Of a DNA stretch of 64,000 nt, positions 18,516 to 28,866 are shown piece by piece. Position 1 is the stretch's first letter, and the number at the start of each line of letters is the position of its first letter. Position numbers and translations under genes: made by a program. The notes under the pieces are model-generated. The model made no database searches and was not told where the DNA came from. It saw only the letters and a program-made list of their open reading frames with translations. The DNA comes from Duganella sp. SG902 (GTDB taxonomy: Bacteria > Pseudomonadota > Gammaproteobacteria > Burkholderiales > Burkholderiaceae_D), in assembly GCF_013376005.1 (NCBI RefSeq), contig NZ_JABMJK010000009.1, positions 62,001 to 126,000 of the forward strand, read 5' to 3'.

Positions 18516-19032
18516 TGCGGCTGGCGTAGGTCTTGCGGAATTTCTCCAGCTTGGGCGCCACCACGAAGGCGCAGTAGCCTTGCAGCGGGTGCTGGCGGAA
18601 GTAGTCCTGATGGTAGTCCTCGGCCTTGTAGAACGTCTGGGCAGGGGCCAGCTCCGTCACGATCGGCGCGTCCCACACATGCGCCATCTCGGCGATCACC
18701 TGGCGCGCCATGGCTTCCTGCTGGGGCGACTGGTAATAGATCACCGAGCGGTACTGGGTGCCGACGTCATTGCCTTGCCGGTTGAGGGTGGTCGGGTCGT
18801 GGATGGTGAAGAAGATTTCCAGCAGGTCGCGGTAGCTGATCACCGCCGGGTCGAATTCCAGCCTGACCACCTCGGCGTGGCCGGTGTCGCCGGCGCACAC
18901 CTGCTCGTAGGTCGGATGCTCGACATGGCCGCCGGTGTAACCGGATTCGACCGACGTGACGCCCTTCACCTCCATGTACACCGCCTCGGTGCACCAGAAG
19001 CAGCCGCCGCCCAGTATCGCCGTTTCCGTCAT
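18508..19032 (-). CDS. msrA: peptide methionine sulfoxide reductase A
   Basis: Repairs methionine-S-sulfoxide in proteins; 174 residues, cytosolic. The catalytic GGGCFWC is at residues 8-14, followed by SGYTGGHVEHPTYEQVC and the EDYHQDY motif. The ATG at 19032 has AAGGAG upstream. Its last codons overlap the end of cfa on the other strand (18508-18515). The resolving cysteine normally near the C-terminus is absent, so reduction may rely on other cysteines. Confidence 0.95.
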   Translation of the reverse strand: MTETAILGGGCFWCTEAVYMEVKGVTSVESGYTGGHVEHPTYEQVCAGDTGHAEVVRLEFDPAVISYRDLLEIFFTIHDPTTLNRQGNDVGTQYRSVIYYQSPQQEAMARQVIAEMAHVWDAPIVTELAPAQTFYKAEDYHQDYFRQHPLQGYCAFVVAPKLEKFRKTYASRIR

Positions 19033-19120
19033 GATCCGCTCCTTCTCCACCATGCCGCAACTGTAACGCAAACGTGGCCAATTCGCTACGGCCGCGCAAA
19101 CTTTGGCATAATGACAGACC

Positions 19121-19624
19121 ATGAACACCACTTCACCACGCGCCGACGAGCGCAGCTTCGACACCGCCCACTTCCGCCAGGCGCTGGGCCAGTTCGCCAC
19201 CGGCGTGACCATCATCACCACCCGGCTGGCCGACGGCAGCTTCCGTGGCCTGACGGCCAGTTCCTTCAACTCGGTGTCGCTGGACCCGCCGCTGGTGTTG
19301 TGGAGCCTGGCCAACGGCGCCAACAGCATGCCCATCTTTACCGGCAATTCGCACTACGTGATCAATGTGCTCAACGCCGAACAGGCCCATCTGGCCAAGC
19401 GTTTCGCCACCCGGGGCATCGATCCGTGGGAAGGCGTGGAATACGAGCTGTCGCGCACCGGCCAGCCGGTCATCAAGGGCGCGTCGGCGTGGTTCGAGTG
19501 TCATAACCGCAGCCGCTATCCCGAGGGCGACCACGTGATTTTTGTTGGCGAAGTGGAATTCTGCGAGTTTTCGCCCTCGCCGCCGCTGATTTTCCATGGC
19601 GGCCAGTTCGCCGGCCTGGGCTAA
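19121..19624 (+). CDS. flavin reductase family protein
   Basis: Flavin reductase-like protein of 167 residues (split-barrel FMN-binding fold). The pattern FATGVTIITTR, GLTASSFNSVSLDPPLVLW and a C-terminal GDHVIFVGEVE segment is that of NAD(P)H:flavin reductases that supply reduced flavin to two-component monooxygenases. No partner oxygenase is adjacent. It is read toward gcdH, 91 bp away. Confidence 0.9.
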   Translation: MNTTSPRADERSFDTAHFRQALGQFATGVTIITTRLADGSFRGLTASSFNSVSLDPPLVLWSLANGANSMPIFTGNSHYVINVLNAEQAHLAKRFATRGIDPWEGVEYELSRTGQPVIKGASAWFECHNRSRYPEGDHVIFVGEVEFCEFSPSPPLIFHGGQFAGLG

Positions 19625-19676
19625 AAACGGAAATTGGTGTCGCTCTTTGAAAAGCCGGCACCGGGGCGGCGGCATA

Positions 19677-19693
19677 GAATGCTGGCAGCATTC
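19677..19693 (+). promoter_or_regulatory. inverted repeat upstream of gcdH
   Basis: GAATGCT (19677-19683) and AGCATTC (19687-19693) form a perfect 7-bp inverted repeat around GGC. It overlaps a TAGAAT that could be a -10, and lies 23 bp before the gcdH start. Its position fits a repressor site; no regulator gene is adjacent. Confidence 0.45.
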
Positions 19694-19715
19694 ATCATCA
19701 TAATGAGAGACTATC

Positions 19716-20900
19716 ATGAGCCAAGCCCGCGCCCACTTCCACTGGGATGATCCCCTGCTGCTGGACCAGCAACTGACCGACGACGAGCGCATGGTGCGCG
19801 ACGCCGCCGCCGCCTACTGCCAGGACAAGCTGCAGCCGCGCATCCTGGAAGCCTTCCGCCACGAGCAGATGGACACCTCCATCTTCCGCGAGATGGGCGA
19901 GCTGGGCCTGCTGGGCCCGACCATCCCCGAGCAATACGGCGGCCCCGGCCTGAACTACGTGGCCTACGGCCTGATCGCGCGCGAGGTCGAGCGCGTCGAT
20001 TCCGGCTACCGCTCGATGATGAGCGTGCAATCGTCGCTGGTGATGGTGCCGATTTACGAGTTCGGCACCGAGGCGCAAAAACAGAAATACCTGCCCAAGC
20101 TGGCCACCGGCGAGTGGATCGGCTGCTTCGGCCTGACCGAGCCCAACCACGGTTCCGATCCCGGCTCGATGATCACCCGCGCCAAAAAGGTGGCCGGCGG
20201 CTACGCGCTGACCGGCGCCAAGATGTGGATCACCAATTCGCCGGTGGCCGATGTGTTCGTCGTGTGGGCCAAGGACGATGAGGGCGCGATCCGCGGCTTC
20301 GTGCTGGAGAAGGGCATGGCCGGCCTGAGCGCGCCGGCCATCCACGGCAAGTTCGGCCTGCGCGCCTCGATCACCGGCGAAATCGTCATGGACAATGTGT
20401 TTGTGCCGGAGGAGAACGCCTTCCCGGACGTGCGCGGCCTGAAGGGCCCGTTCACCTGCCTGAACTCGGCGCGCTACGGCATCGCCTGGGGCGCGCTGGG
20501 CGCGGCCGAGTCGTGCTGGCACACCGCGCGCCAGTACGTGATGGACCGCGTGCAGTTCGGCCGGCCGCTGGCCGCCAACCAGCTGATCCAGAAGAAGCTG
20601 GCCGACATGCAGACCGAGATCACGCTGGGCCTGCAGGGCTGCCTGCGCCTGGGCCGCATGAAGGACGAGGGCACGGCGGCGGTGGAAATCACCTCGATGA
20701 TGAAGCGCAACTCGTGCGGCAAGTCGCTGGACGTGGCGCGCATGGCGCGCGACATGCTGGGCGGGAACGGCATTTCGGACGAGTTCGGGATCATCCGCCA
20801 CATGGTGAACCTGGAGGTCGTGAACACCTACGAGGGCACGCACGACATCCACGCGCTGATCCTGGGCCGCGCCCAGACCGGCATCCAGGCGTTCCAGTAA
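19716..20900 (+). CDS. gcdH: glutaryl-CoA dehydrogenase
   Basis: FAD-dependent acyl-CoA dehydrogenase of 394 residues that converts glutaryl-CoA to crotonyl-CoA in lysine/tryptophan breakdown. The segment [15 protein letters not shown] carries the arginine that binds the glutaryl carboxylate and sets this family apart from other acyl-CoA dehydrogenases. The FAD motif [14 protein letters not shown] and the catalytic glutamate in [17 protein letters not shown] are present. GcdH regulators or CoA-transferases are not adjacent. Confidence 0.94.
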   Translation: MSQARAHFHWDDPLLLDQQLTDDERMVRDAAAAYCQDKLQPRILEAFRHEQMDTSIFREMGELGLLGPTIPEQYGGPGLNYVAYGLIAREVERVDSGYRSMMSVQSSLVMVPIYEFGTEAQKQKYLPKLATGEWIGCFGLTEPNHGSDPGSMITRAKKVAGGYALTGAKMWITNSPVADVFVVWAKDDEGAIRGFVLEKGMAGLSAPAIHGKFGLRASITGEIVMDNVFVPEENAFPDVRGLKGPFTCLNSARYGIAWGALGAAESCWHTARQYVMDRVQFGRPLAANQLIQKKLADMQTEITLGLQGCLRLGRMKDEGTAAVEITSMMKRNSCGKSLDVARMARDMLGGNGISDEFGIIRHMVNLEVVNTYEGTHDIHALILGRAQTGIQAFQ

Positions 20901-20904
20901 GCGC

Positions 20905-22488
20905 CTACAGCAGGGCGACGGCCTTGGGGTAGGACAGCCCGGCGGGCATGCCGCCGAGCTTGAACACCGACACCATCTGCGACAGCCTGGTGGCCTGCTG
21001 CTTCATCGCCTCGGAGGCGGCGGCCGATTCCTCCACCAGCGCCGCGTTCTGCTGCGTCACCTGATCCATCTCCGTCACCGCCTGGTTGATCTGCTCGATG
21101 CCGGCCGACTGTTCCCGGCTGGCGTTGGTGATGTCCTGCATCATGTCGGTCACCTGGCGGATGCTGTCCACCACCTCGCGCATGGTGCTGCCGGCCTGCT
21201 CGACCAGCTGGCTGCCGGCGTCCACCTTCTGCACCGAGTTGTCGATTAACACCTTGATTTCCTTGGCCGCCGCCGCGCTGCGCTGCGCCAGCGTGCGCAC
21301 CTCCGACGCCACCACCGCGAAGCCGCGCCCCTGCTCGCCGGCGCGCGCCGCCTCCACCGCCGCGTTCAAGGCCAGGATGTTGGTCTGGAACGCGATGCCG
21401 TCGATCACGCCGATGATGTCGGCGATCTGGCGGGCCGAATCGTTGATCGAGCCCATCGTGCCCACCACCTGCGACACCACCGCGCCGCCCTTGACCGCCA
21501 CCTCGGCGGCCGCCAGCGCCAGCTGATTGGCCTGGCGCGCGTTGTCGGCGTTCTGCCTCACCGTCGCGGTCAGCTGTTCCATCGACGAGGCGGTCTCCTC
21601 CAGCGAGCTGGCCTGCTCCTCGGTGCGCGAGGACAGGTCGGCCGCGCCGAAGGCGATCTGCTGCGACGCCGAGGCGATCATGTCGGTGCCGCCGCGCACC
21701 TCGCCCACCATCACCACCAGGCCGGTGTTCATGTCCTTCAGCGCCTGCAGCAATTGGCCGGTCTCGTCCCGGCTGGTGACCTCGATGTTGCTGGTCAGGT
21801 CGCCGGCGGCCACGGTCTGCGCCACCTTCACCGCCGCGCCCACCGGACGCACGATGGAGCGCGTGATCAGCCAGGCGATGAGCGCCCCCAGCACCACCGC
21901 CGCCAGGGTGAACAGGCCCATCTGCAGGCGCGTGCGCTGGTAGATCGCCCGCGCCTCGGCCACCGACTTGGCGGTGTTCTCGTTCTGGAACTGGGTCAGC
22001 GCGTCGAGCGCCGCGTACCACTGGTCCTGCGCCGGACGCACCTGGCCCATCAACACGCTGGTCGCCTCGGCGTCGCTGTCGGCCTGGGCCAGGGCGATCG
22101 CCTTGTCCATCAGCACCGCCGCCTCGGCGCGCCGCGCCTCGATGTTGGCCAGCAGTTCCTTGCCTTTCGCGCGCGTCACCAGCCCGGTCAGCTGCTGATA
22201 GCTCTTCTCGTAGCGGGCGCGCTGTTCGGCGATACGTTTGACCTCGGGCGCGCGCTGGACGTCGTCGGAAAACAGGATCACATTGCGCACCGCGACGGAA
22301 TTCGTCTGGATCGCATCCCCCATGTCGGTGAGCAGCGCGATCTTCACCATGTTGGCGTTCACGATCTCCTCAAACTGATCCTCGACCTTCGCCATGCTCG
22401 ACAAGCCGACCAGCGCCAGCGCCAACATCAGGGTTAGCACCACGGCGAACCCCAGCCCGAGGCGGCCTCCAATTTTAATGTTCTTCAT
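20905..22488 (-). CDS. methyl-accepting chemotaxis protein
   Basis: Chemoreceptor of 527 residues. The start at 22488 (MKNIKIGG) is preferred to an upstream TTG. There is one membrane helix at about 10-32, a helical periplasmic domain without a recognised ligand pocket (four-helix bundle type), a second helix around 185-205 and a HAMP domain. The signalling domain contains the conserved hairpin tip ([35 protein letters not shown]; only its pattern is noted). No C-terminal CheR/CheB-tethering pentapeptide is visible. Convergent with gcdH, 4 bp apart. Ligand unknown. Confidence 0.94.
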   Translation of the reverse strand: MKNIKIGGRLGLGFAVVLTLMLALALVGLSSMAKVEDQFEEIVNANMVKIALLTDMGDAIQTNSVAVRNVILFSDDVQRAPEVKRIAEQRARYEKSYQQLTGLVTRAKGKELLANIEARRAEAAVLMDKAIALAQADSDAEATSVLMGQVRPAQDQWYAALDALTQFQNENTAKSVAEARAIYQRTRLQMGLFTLAAVVLGALIAWLITRSIVRPVGAAVKVAQTVAAGDLTSNIEVTSRDETGQLLQALKDMNTGLVVMVGEVRGGTDMIASASQQIAFGAADLSSRTEEQASSLEETASSMEQLTATVRQNADNARQANQLALAAAEVAVKGGAVVSQVVGTMGSINDSARQIADIIGVIDGIAFQTNILALNAAVEAARAGEQGRGFAVVASEVRTLAQRSAAAAKEIKVLIDNSVQKVDAGSQLVEQAGSTMREVVDSIRQVTDMMQDITNASREQSAGIEQINQAVTEMDQVTQQNAALVEESAAASEAMKQQATRLSQMVSVFKLGGMPAGLSYPKAVALL

Positions 22489-22564
22489 TTCATCCCAGTA
22501 TTTTATTAACAACAATCGATGCTCAAAGATAACGCTAACCGAGCGCTGAATTAATTCATATCAG

Positions 22565-22609
22565 CATCTCCTGATGTGCTTGTAGGGAAATCCCTCGCCA
22601 CCTCTGGCG
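22565..22609. other. three short hairpins between ompW and the chemoreceptor gene
   Basis: CATC/GATG (22565-22576), AGGGA-AA-TCCCT (22584-22595) and CGCC/GGCG (22596-22609) follow one another and are directly followed by a strong terminator. Together with it they form a run of four stems. A small RNA or processed 3' end is possible. Confidence 0.4.
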
Positions 22610-22615
22610 GCGCGC

Positions 22616-22648
22616 AAAAAAAAACCCCGCCTTCGAAAAGGCGGGGTT
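22616..22648 (-). terminator. Rho-independent terminator of ompW
   Basis: AACCCCGCCTT (22623-22633) pairs perfectly with AAGGCGGGGTT (22638-22648) around CGAA. On the minus strand the stem is followed by a run of nine T (A run at 22616-22624). It lies about 45 bp after the ompW stop. Confidence 0.92.
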
Positions 22649-22693
22649 GCTGGACTGCGACGCGGCCGCCCTGGCGGGCGGCGCCGGCGGCGG

Positions 22694-23374
22694 TCAGAAG
22701 CCCTTGAAGTTGTAGCCCACGCTGACGTTGACCGCCAGCGGATCGAGGCGCACGTCCTGCACCTGGCCGGTCGAGTAATGCGCCTTGGTCTTCAGCCTGG
22801 TCTTGATGACCGAGGCGTCCAGGAACCATTTCTCGTTGATCTTCACCGTGCCGCCGATCTGGAAGCTGGCGGCCACCTTGTCATCCAGCTTGAAGGTCGC
22901 GCCCGGGCCGCCGGTGTTCAGCACCGCGGTCAGCTGCCCCGAACCGCGCTCCTTCTGGAACATGGCGTAGGTGATGCCCAGGCCGACGTAAGGACGCACC
23001 ATCGCGTCCGGCTTCAGGAAGCGGTACTGGATGAAGGCGGTCGGCGGCAGCACTTCGGCGGTGGCCAGCTTGCCGGTGCCGTTGATGGAGCCGGCGCCGT
23101 ACAGGTCGTGCTTGTACGGCAGGCCCAGGTCCAGCTCGGCCGAGATGTTATCGGTCAGCATGTAGGCGATGGTGAAGCGCGGCTTGGTGTCCGAGCCCAC
23201 GTCGGTCTTGGTGTTCGGCAGCGCCGGCGCCGACACGTTGCCCGAGTCCACTTTCGGGGTGATTTTGTTGACGCCCAGCGTACCGATCCAGGTGCCGGCG
23301 CCTTGTTGTGCCGAGGCGGCCGAGGCCACCGTCATCGCGGCGGCCAGCGCCAGCAGTTTTACCGTGTTTTTCAT
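22694..23374 (-). CDS. ompW: OmpW family outer membrane protein
   Basis: Eight-stranded beta-barrel of 226 residues in the outer membrane. MKNTVKLLALAAAMTVASAASA is a signal peptide. Typical OmpW features are the early TWIGTLGVNKITPK strand, KPRFTIAYMLTDNISAELDLGLPYKHD, PPTAFIQYRF and VRPYVGLGITYAMF, ending in an aromatic residue (GYNFKGF). It may pass small hydrophobic compounds. A strong terminator follows. Confidence 0.94.
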   Translation of the reverse strand: MKNTVKLLALAAAMTVASAASAQQGAGTWIGTLGVNKITPKVDSGNVSAPALPNTKTDVGSDTKPRFTIAYMLTDNISAELDLGLPYKHDLYGAGSINGTGKLATAEVLPPTAFIQYRFLKPDAMVRPYVGLGITYAMFQKERGSGQLTAVLNTGGPGATFKLDDKVAASFQIGGTVKINEKWFLDASVIKTRLKTKAHYSTGQVQDVRLDPLAVNVSVGYNFKGF

Positions 23375-23399
23375 AGTGTCTCCGAATAGTGATGTGTGA

Positions 23400-24776
23400 T
23401 TACAGCCAGCCCTTGGTCACCAGCGCCATCGACACGTAACGCGCCAGCAGCAGGTTGTTGTACGGGGTTGGGTGCACATCGTCGGCGAACGACCAGTGGC
23501 TGACATCGCCCGACTTCAGGTTGCCGCCGTTGCAGGTCAGCGAGCTGCCCAACGGGTTCTTGGCCAGGCTGAGGTCGCAGGCCGGTTCGGAAACATTGGT
23601 CAGGCCATACGGGCCGGGATTGGTGGCCTGGTCGTGGCTCACGGCGAACACGTCCACCAGCAGCACCTTCGCCTCGCCGCTCAAGCCATTGCTCAGCGCG
23701 GTGTTGAACGCGGCCACCATGGCGTTGATCAGGGCCTGGGTGGCGGCATCCCTGGCGCGACCGGCCGGGGTGGTGGCCACGTCCGGCAGGTTATTCACCA
23801 CCACGAAGTTGGCGCCGTTGGCGATCAACTGGTTTTTCACCAGCGCCACCAGCTCGGTGCCGGCTTGCGCCATCGCGGTGACCAGTTCCGGGCCGTGGGC
23901 AGCGGCGTAGTCCGCGCCCGCCTTGTTGCCGGCGGCGGTGGCGTCGGCGGTGGCCTTGGTCACCATCGGACCGTAGACGGCGGGCGAGGCGACCGCCGAG
24001 TTACCCGGCTGCACGGCCGCCGCGCCGATCGCGGCCTGGGTGATGGTGGTCTGGGTCGCGCCCGGCTGGGCGGCGGCCGTTTGCGCGGCGGCGCCGATGG
24101 CCTGGGCGGCGGTCAGCGGGCTGGTGGCGCCGGCGGCCAGCTGGCTCACCAGGCTGCTGACATAGGCGGTGTTGCCCGCCGCCGTGCCGGCGGCGGTGGC
24201 GGCGCTGCTCAGCGCGCCCAGCTGGAACAGCGCGTCGTTGCCGCCGGCCATGACCAGCACCAGCTCGTCGCCCTTGAATTTGCCGCCGACGGCCTTCAGG
24301 TGGTTGGCGATCTGGGTGGCGACCGGGTAGGTCAGCGCGCCCAGCGCGCTGCCGGTCAGCTTGTTGTTGGGGCCGACCGGATTGGTCACGCGCGAGCCGC
24401 CCATGGCGTAGCCGTAGCAGCCGGCGTTGGCTTTGGCCGGCACCGAGAAGCCTTTGCTGGCGTCGCCATCGAGGCCGGTCACGGCGGCGCACGGCGCGGC
24501 CACGCCGATCTGGGCGGCCAGCAGCTCGGTCCAGTTCTTGCCGGTGAACGTGGGGTTGATCGCGGTGTTGTCGCCGTTGATGGTGAACTTGCCGCCCTTC
24601 AGCGCGGCAACGGTACCCACGGCGTACGAGCCGACGTCGGACAGGCTGTCGCCGAACGACACCTGCGCGCTGTACTTGACTTTGACGGATTGGTTGCCCG
24701 GCGCCGGATCGGTGCCGCCGCAACCCGCAAGGACGGCCAGGGCCATTGCAGCAAGTGCAAATTTGGTGTGACGCAT
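23400..24776 (-). CDS. GDSL/SGNH-family esterase, probable lipoprotein
   Basis: Serine esterase/lipase of 458 residues. The start at 24776 has AGGAG upstream; MRHTKFALAAMALAVLAGC gives a lipobox with Cys19. GDSLSDVG (42-49) is block I with the nucleophile, GGND (near 170) is block III and DDVHPT near the end supplies the Asp/His pair. A low-complexity Ala/Thr-rich stretch (roughly residues 185-290) interrupts the hydrolase fold. The long upstream in-frame extension is not coding, since it precedes the signal peptide. Confidence 0.9.
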   Translation of the reverse strand: MRHTKFALAAMALAVLAGCGGTDPAPGNQSVKVKYSAQVSFGDSLSDVGSYAVGTVAALKGGKFTINGDNTAINPTFTGKNWTELLAAQIGVAAPCAAVTGLDGDASKGFSVPAKANAGCYGYAMGGSRVTNPVGPNNKLTGSALGALTYPVATQIANHLKAVGGKFKGDELVLVMAGGNDALFQLGALSSAATAAGTAAGNTAYVSSLVSQLAAGATSPLTAAQAIGAAAQTAAAQPGATQTTITQAAIGAAAVQPGNSAVASPAVYGPMVTKATADATAAGNKAGADYAAAHGPELVTAMAQAGTELVALVKNQLIANGANFVVVNNLPDVATTPAGRARDAATQALINAMVAAFNTALSNGLSGEAKVLLVDVFAVSHDQATNPGPYGLTNVSEPACDLSLAKNPLGSSLTCNGGNLKSGDVSHWSFADDVHPTPYNNLLLARYVSMALVTKGWL

Positions 24777-24949
24777 ATTGTCTCCTCTAGATATTTTGTA
24801 ACTTCCGATACGAACGGCCGTGCTATTCGCAACCCAACTAATATGCCAGCCAGAACCGCTTCTGTATAGAGGAACACCACTAAAATCCGGGGTTTGTGAG
24901 CAAAAAAGAACGCTTGCTCGGCGACTGTTAATCCAGATCAAATCATGAC

Positions 24950-26491
24950 TCACCGCGATGGTGCAGAATCGAAAAAGGCGCGCGCCTCGCGCAGGCAGAA
25001 AGGCGCCACCAACCCGGCGTGGTAGGCGTCCTTGACGGCCTGGTCGGCGGCGGCCGGGGTGGCGCCCTGGTCCAGCGCCGCCCGCCGCACCAGCGCCTTG
25101 GCGGCGGCGAAACCGGCGCGGGTGCTCAGGTAGGGACCGGTGAGCGCCGTGTCGTCGACGTTCAGCACGCTCAACTGCAGGCTGGCGGTGTTTTGCGCGC
25201 GGAAGTAGGCGGCGGTGGCGGTCGTGTTGGCATACGGCACCAGCGGATCGGCGTCGCCGCCGCACAGGAACAGCGGCACGGTGGGCGCGTACGTGCGCAA
25301 GTCATTCTTCAGCAACCACTTGCGCAGCGATTGCGCCGGCGCGCAACTGAGCGGCGCGGTATTGCCGCCGTTGCAGGGATTGGCCTTCAGGTCCGCCAGA
25401 TAGCTGTCGCGGTAGCTGGTCTTGATCAGGTGGTCCGGGCCGAAGAAACCACCATAGCCGGGCGCCTGCGGCAGCGAGTCCGAGGCGAACAGCACATCGT
25501 TCGGCAACTTGCCGGCCGCCACCAGGTCGCCCAGGCTTTGCGTGCCCGGCAGCAGGGTGTCGATGCCGCTGGCGTATTTGGACTCATAAATATCGCCGGT
25601 GCTGTTGTACAGCGCGGCGCCGGCGCGCTGGCCGGCATTGATCAGCATCGGAATGAACGCGGCCGAACCGGTGGTCGGCGCGCCGTTGAAGATGCTGTCG
25701 CCAAACAAGGTCAGCGCGTACGGGCCGGACAGCGGCGCCGCCGCCGTCACCGCGAACTCGCTCGGGTATTTGGTCTGCATGGCGCGCTGGGTGGCCAGCG
25801 CCACGAAGCCGCCCTGCGAGTAGCCGGTCACCATCAGCCGGGCCGAGGCGCTGGCGTTGATGCTGCCGAACACGCTGCGGGCGGCGCGCAAGGCGTCGAT
25901 CATGTCGGCCGACTGCTGCTCGGCGTCCAGGTAGGGATGGTAGCCGGCGGTGGAGCCGGCATAGCCGACGTAGTTGGGCGCCACCACGATGTAGCCTTGC
26001 GCCGCGAACATGGCGGCGATCAGGCGCGGTTCGTTGGAGGACAGGTTGGCCATGTTGGTGCTCTTCTGCACCGAGGTGCCGTGCGCATACAGCATCACCG
26101 GACGGCCGCCCTGGCAGGCGGTGTTGGCGCCGGAGGGCACATAGATGGCGGCGCCGGCCTGGGTGTCGGCGGCCAGGGAATCGATGGTGTGGTACTTGAG
26201 CGCGTAGACCGTGATGGCGCAGGTGGGCGTGCCGGTGACGGTGCTGCCGAAATCGGTCTGGGCATCCACCAGCGCCTTCAGCGCGGCCGGCTCCACCGTG
26301 CTGACCGACACCCCGGGGCTGATCGTGACCGGCGCCACCGTGGCGCTGCCGATCACCTGCCCGCGCAGCGACACCGGCGGTGCGGGCGGCGTCACCGACA
26401 CCCCGCCGGTCTGGCTGCCGGCGCTGCCGCCGCCACCGCAGGAAGCCAATAACATCGCCAGGGGAATCAGTGCCAATCGTGCGTTACGCAT
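24950..26491 (-). CDS. secretory lipase-like lipoprotein
   Basis: Alpha/beta-hydrolase of 513 residues resembling secreted LIP-type lipases. MRNARLALIPLAMLLASC gives a lipobox with Cys18, followed by a Gly/Pro-rich linker. The oxyanion segment MLYAHGT is near residue 133, the nucleophile is Ser225 in GYSQGG, and CGGDADPLVP carries the acid. AAGGA precedes the start at 26491. It is 173 bp upstream of the GDSL esterase gene, so the two surface lipolytic enzymes may form one unit. Confidence 0.88.
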   Translation of the reverse strand: MRNARLALIPLAMLLASCGGGGSAGSQTGGVSVTPPAPPVSLRGQVIGSATVAPVTISPGVSVSTVEPAALKALVDAQTDFGSTVTGTPTCAITVYALKYHTIDSLAADTQAGAAIYVPSGANTACQGGRPVMLYAHGTSVQKSTNMANLSSNEPRLIAAMFAAQGYIVVAPNYVGYAGSTAGYHPYLDAEQQSADMIDALRAARSVFGSINASASARLMVTGYSQGGFVALATQRAMQTKYPSEFAVTAAAPLSGPYALTLFGDSIFNGAPTTGSAAFIPMLINAGQRAGAALYNSTGDIYESKYASGIDTLLPGTQSLGDLVAAGKLPNDVLFASDSLPQAPGYGGFFGPDHLIKTSYRDSYLADLKANPCNGGNTAPLSCAPAQSLRKWLLKNDLRTYAPTVPLFLCGGDADPLVPYANTTATAAYFRAQNTASLQLSVLNVDDTALTGPYLSTRAGFAAAKALVRRAALDQGATPAAADQAVKDAYHAGLVAPFCLREARAFFDSAPSR

Positions 26492-26596
26492 AGCGAATCC
26501 TTGCAAGATGGCCGGGCGAGTTTTTCGGCCGGCAACAAAAACATCTTAGCAGGTAAGCAATGCGCACACGACACCCCGCAGGGCAAGAATGTCAGC

Positions 26597-27670
26597 TTAT
26601 TTTTGCAGCAGCGCCTCGATCACACCGGCCGAGCCAAACACCGAGCGGCGCAGGCGGTCGTTGACGCCCAGCCAGTCGCTGTCCTGCGGCGGCGTTTCGA
26701 CCAGGATCAGGTCGGAGCCGGTCTGGTCCATGTCACGCAGGGCGGCGTACAGGCCATACGCGTAGCCCGCCGGGTCGGCCGGCAGCTTGCGCTGGGCCGA
26801 CACCAGCGACGGCAGGGCATGGCTGATCAGCGCCACCTTGATGCCCTTGGCCTGCAGATTGCCCAGCGCCGTGCGCAGCGCATCGGCGGCCAGCATGGTC
26901 ACCGGCGTGCGCGGCGCGTAGTGCGATTCCAGCGTGCCGGAGGCGCGCGGCGCGGCCTGGTCGGGCGCGGCCGGCAGCATGCCGATCACGTCGGCGATCT
27001 GCTGCGCCGTGATGTGGCCCGGGCGCAGCAGCACCGGGCCGTGCGTGGCCAGGCGCGACATGTCGACGATGGTGGATTCGATGCCGACTTGGCTGGGGCC
27101 GCCTTCCAGCACCACGCTGAGCGCGGAGGCCGAGCAGGCGGCGTCGCCGTTGAGGGCGCCGTCGTCGTGGGCGTCGAGGCCGAACTCATCGCGCACGTGC
27201 TGCGCGGTGGTCGGGCTGACGTTGCCGAACTTGTTGGCCGATGGCGCGGCCACGCCGCCCTTGCCGCCCTTGAAGGCGCTCAGCAAGGCGATCGCCACCG
27301 GGTGCGACGGGCAGCGAATGCCAACCGAATCCTGGCCGGCCGAGACGGCGTCCGGAATGCGCGGGTTGCGCTTGAGGATCAAGGTCAGCGGGCCGGGCCA
27401 GAACGCCTGCGCCAGCTGGCGCGCCTCGTCCGGCACCTCGGTGGTCCAGTAATCCAGATCGGCGCCGGGCGCCACGTGCACGATCACCGGGTGGTCGTGC
27501 GGACGGCCCTTGGCTTCGTAGATGCGCGCCACGGCGGCCGGATTTTCCGCGTCCGCGCCAAGGCCGTAGACGGTCTCGGTCGGGAAGGCGACCAGGCCGC
27601 CCTCTTCCAGCACGGCCGCCGCGTTGGCGATGGCCGCCTGGTCGGCAACGGTGGCAGCGGGCTGCTTCAC
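26597..27670 (-). CDS. sua5: L-threonylcarbamoyladenylate synthase (Sua5/YwlC type)
   Basis: Makes threonylcarbamoyl-AMP from threonine, bicarbonate and ATP, the first step of t6A37 tRNA modification. 357 residues: a YrdC domain (about 10-210) with [18 protein letters not shown] and [13 protein letters not shown], then a Sua5 C-terminal domain (about 240-350). The long form differs from the short TsaC of E. coli. It starts with GTG overlapping the purK stop (GTGA), so it is the last gene of a purC-purE-purK-sua5 unit. Confidence 0.93.
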   Translation of the reverse strand: MKQPAATVADQAAIANAAAVLEEGGLVAFPTETVYGLGADAENPAAVARIYEAKGRPHDHPVIVHVAPGADLDYWTTEVPDEARQLAQAFWPGPLTLILKRNPRIPDAVSAGQDSVGIRCPSHPVAIALLSAFKGGKGGVAAPSANKFGNVSPTTAQHVRDEFGLDAHDDGALNGDAACSASALSVVLEGGPSQVGIESTIVDMSRLATHGPVLLRPGHITAQQIADVIGMLPAAPDQAAPRASGTLESHYAPRTPVTMLAADALRTALGNLQAKGIKVALISHALPSLVSAQRKLPADPAGYAYGLYAALRDMDQTGSDLILVETPPQDSDWLGVNDRLRRSVFGSAGVIEALLQK

Positions 27671-28863
27671 GGCGCGATCCCGAGGATGGCGCAGGCGGCG
27701 TTGAGCTGCTGCTGCGCCTGCTCCAGCGTCGGCGCGATGAAGGTCAGGTGACCCATCTTGCGGGCGCGGCGAGGATCATCCTTGCCGTACAGGTGCAGGT
27801 TGGCGCCCGGCAGCGCGAGGATTTCATCCCACGCCGGTTCGCGCGGCTCGTTGCTGTCGCCCTCGAACCACACATCGCCCAGGATGTTCAGCATGACGGC
27901 CGGCGAATGCTGGCGCACATCGCCCAGCGGCAGGCGCGCCATGGCGCGCACCTGCTGCGCGAACTGGCTGGTGACGCAGGCGTCGATGGTGTAGTGGCCG
28001 CTGTTGTGCGGACGCGGCGCCATTTCGTTGACCACCAGCGAACCGTCGGTCAGCACGAAGAATTCGATGCACAGCACGCCGACGTAGCCCAGTTCAGCCA
28101 CGATGGCTTGCGCCGCCTTCTGCGCCTTCAGCGCGCTCTCGTCCGAGACGTTCGGGCCGGGCACGGTGGTGGTGAACAGGATGCCGTCGCGGTGAACGTT
28201 CTCGGCGATCGGGTAGACCACCGATTCGCCGTCGTGGCCGCGCGCGGTCAGCACGGACACTTCATACGCCAGCGGCAACATCTTCTCCAGCAGGCAGGTG
28301 ACCTTGCCCATGGATTCAAACGCGGCCTGCACGTCGGCGCGCGATTTCACGCGTACCTGGCCCTTGCCGTCGTAGCCCATGCGCACGGTCTTCAGGATGC
28401 CTGGCAGCAGGTTGTCATCGATGGCGTCGATGTCCGCCTGCGAGGCGATCACCTTGTGCGGGGCCGGCATCACGCCCGATTTGGGCGCGCAGCTGACAAA
28501 GAAGCTCTTTTCCGCGATGCGATCCTGCGCCACCGATACGCCATGCGCGTTGGGCGCCACGAACACCGATTGCGCCAGGCGCGACAGGCTGTCGGCCGGG
28601 ACGTTTTCAAACTCGGTGGTGACGGCGGCGCATTGCGCGGCCAGCGCGTCGAGGCCGGCGGCATCGCTGTAGCCGGCGTTGACCAGACGTTGCGCGACCT
28701 GGCCGGCCGGGCAATCTTCCGACGGCTCCAGCACGGCGACCTGATAGCCCATGGCTTGCGCGGCCTGGGCAAACATGCGGCCCAGCTGGCCGCCGCCCAT
28801 CACGCCCAGCCAGGCTGGCGGATTGGCTTGCGGCAGGATGGGTTTCAACTTCGTATCACTCAT
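27667..28863 (-). CDS. purK: 5-(carboxyamino)imidazole ribonucleotide synthase
   Basis: ATP-grasp enzyme of 398 residues that carboxylates AIR to N5-CAIR in purine synthesis. The N-terminus has the [14 protein letters not shown] nucleotide loop and the ATP-grasp core includes GYDGKGQ and the catalytic region [24 protein letters not shown]. It lies 3 bp after purE and overlaps sua5. Product is passed to PurE. Confidence 0.96.
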   Translation of the reverse strand: MSDTKLKPILPQANPPAWLGVMGGGQLGRMFAQAAQAMGYQVAVLEPSEDCPAGQVAQRLVNAGYSDAAGLDALAAQCAAVTTEFENVPADSLSRLAQSVFVAPNAHGVSVAQDRIAEKSFFVSCAPKSGVMPAPHKVIASQADIDAIDDNLLPGILKTVRMGYDGKGQVRVKSRADVQAAFESMGKVTCLLEKMLPLAYEVSVLTARGHDGESVVYPIAENVHRDGILFTTTVPGPNVSDESALKAQKAAQAIVAELGYVGVLCIEFFVLTDGSLVVNEMAPRPHNSGHYTIDACVTSQFAQQVRAMARLPLGDVRQHSPAVMLNILGDVWFEGDSNEPREPAWDEILALPGANLHLYGKDDPRRARKMGHLTFIAPTLEQAQQQLNAACAILGIAP

Positions 28864-28866
28864 TGT

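Noticed and set aside
23400-25265. 621-residue reading of the GDSL esterase
   Set aside because: The extra N-terminal part crosses into the lipase gene and precedes a perfect signal peptide/lipobox start at 24776.
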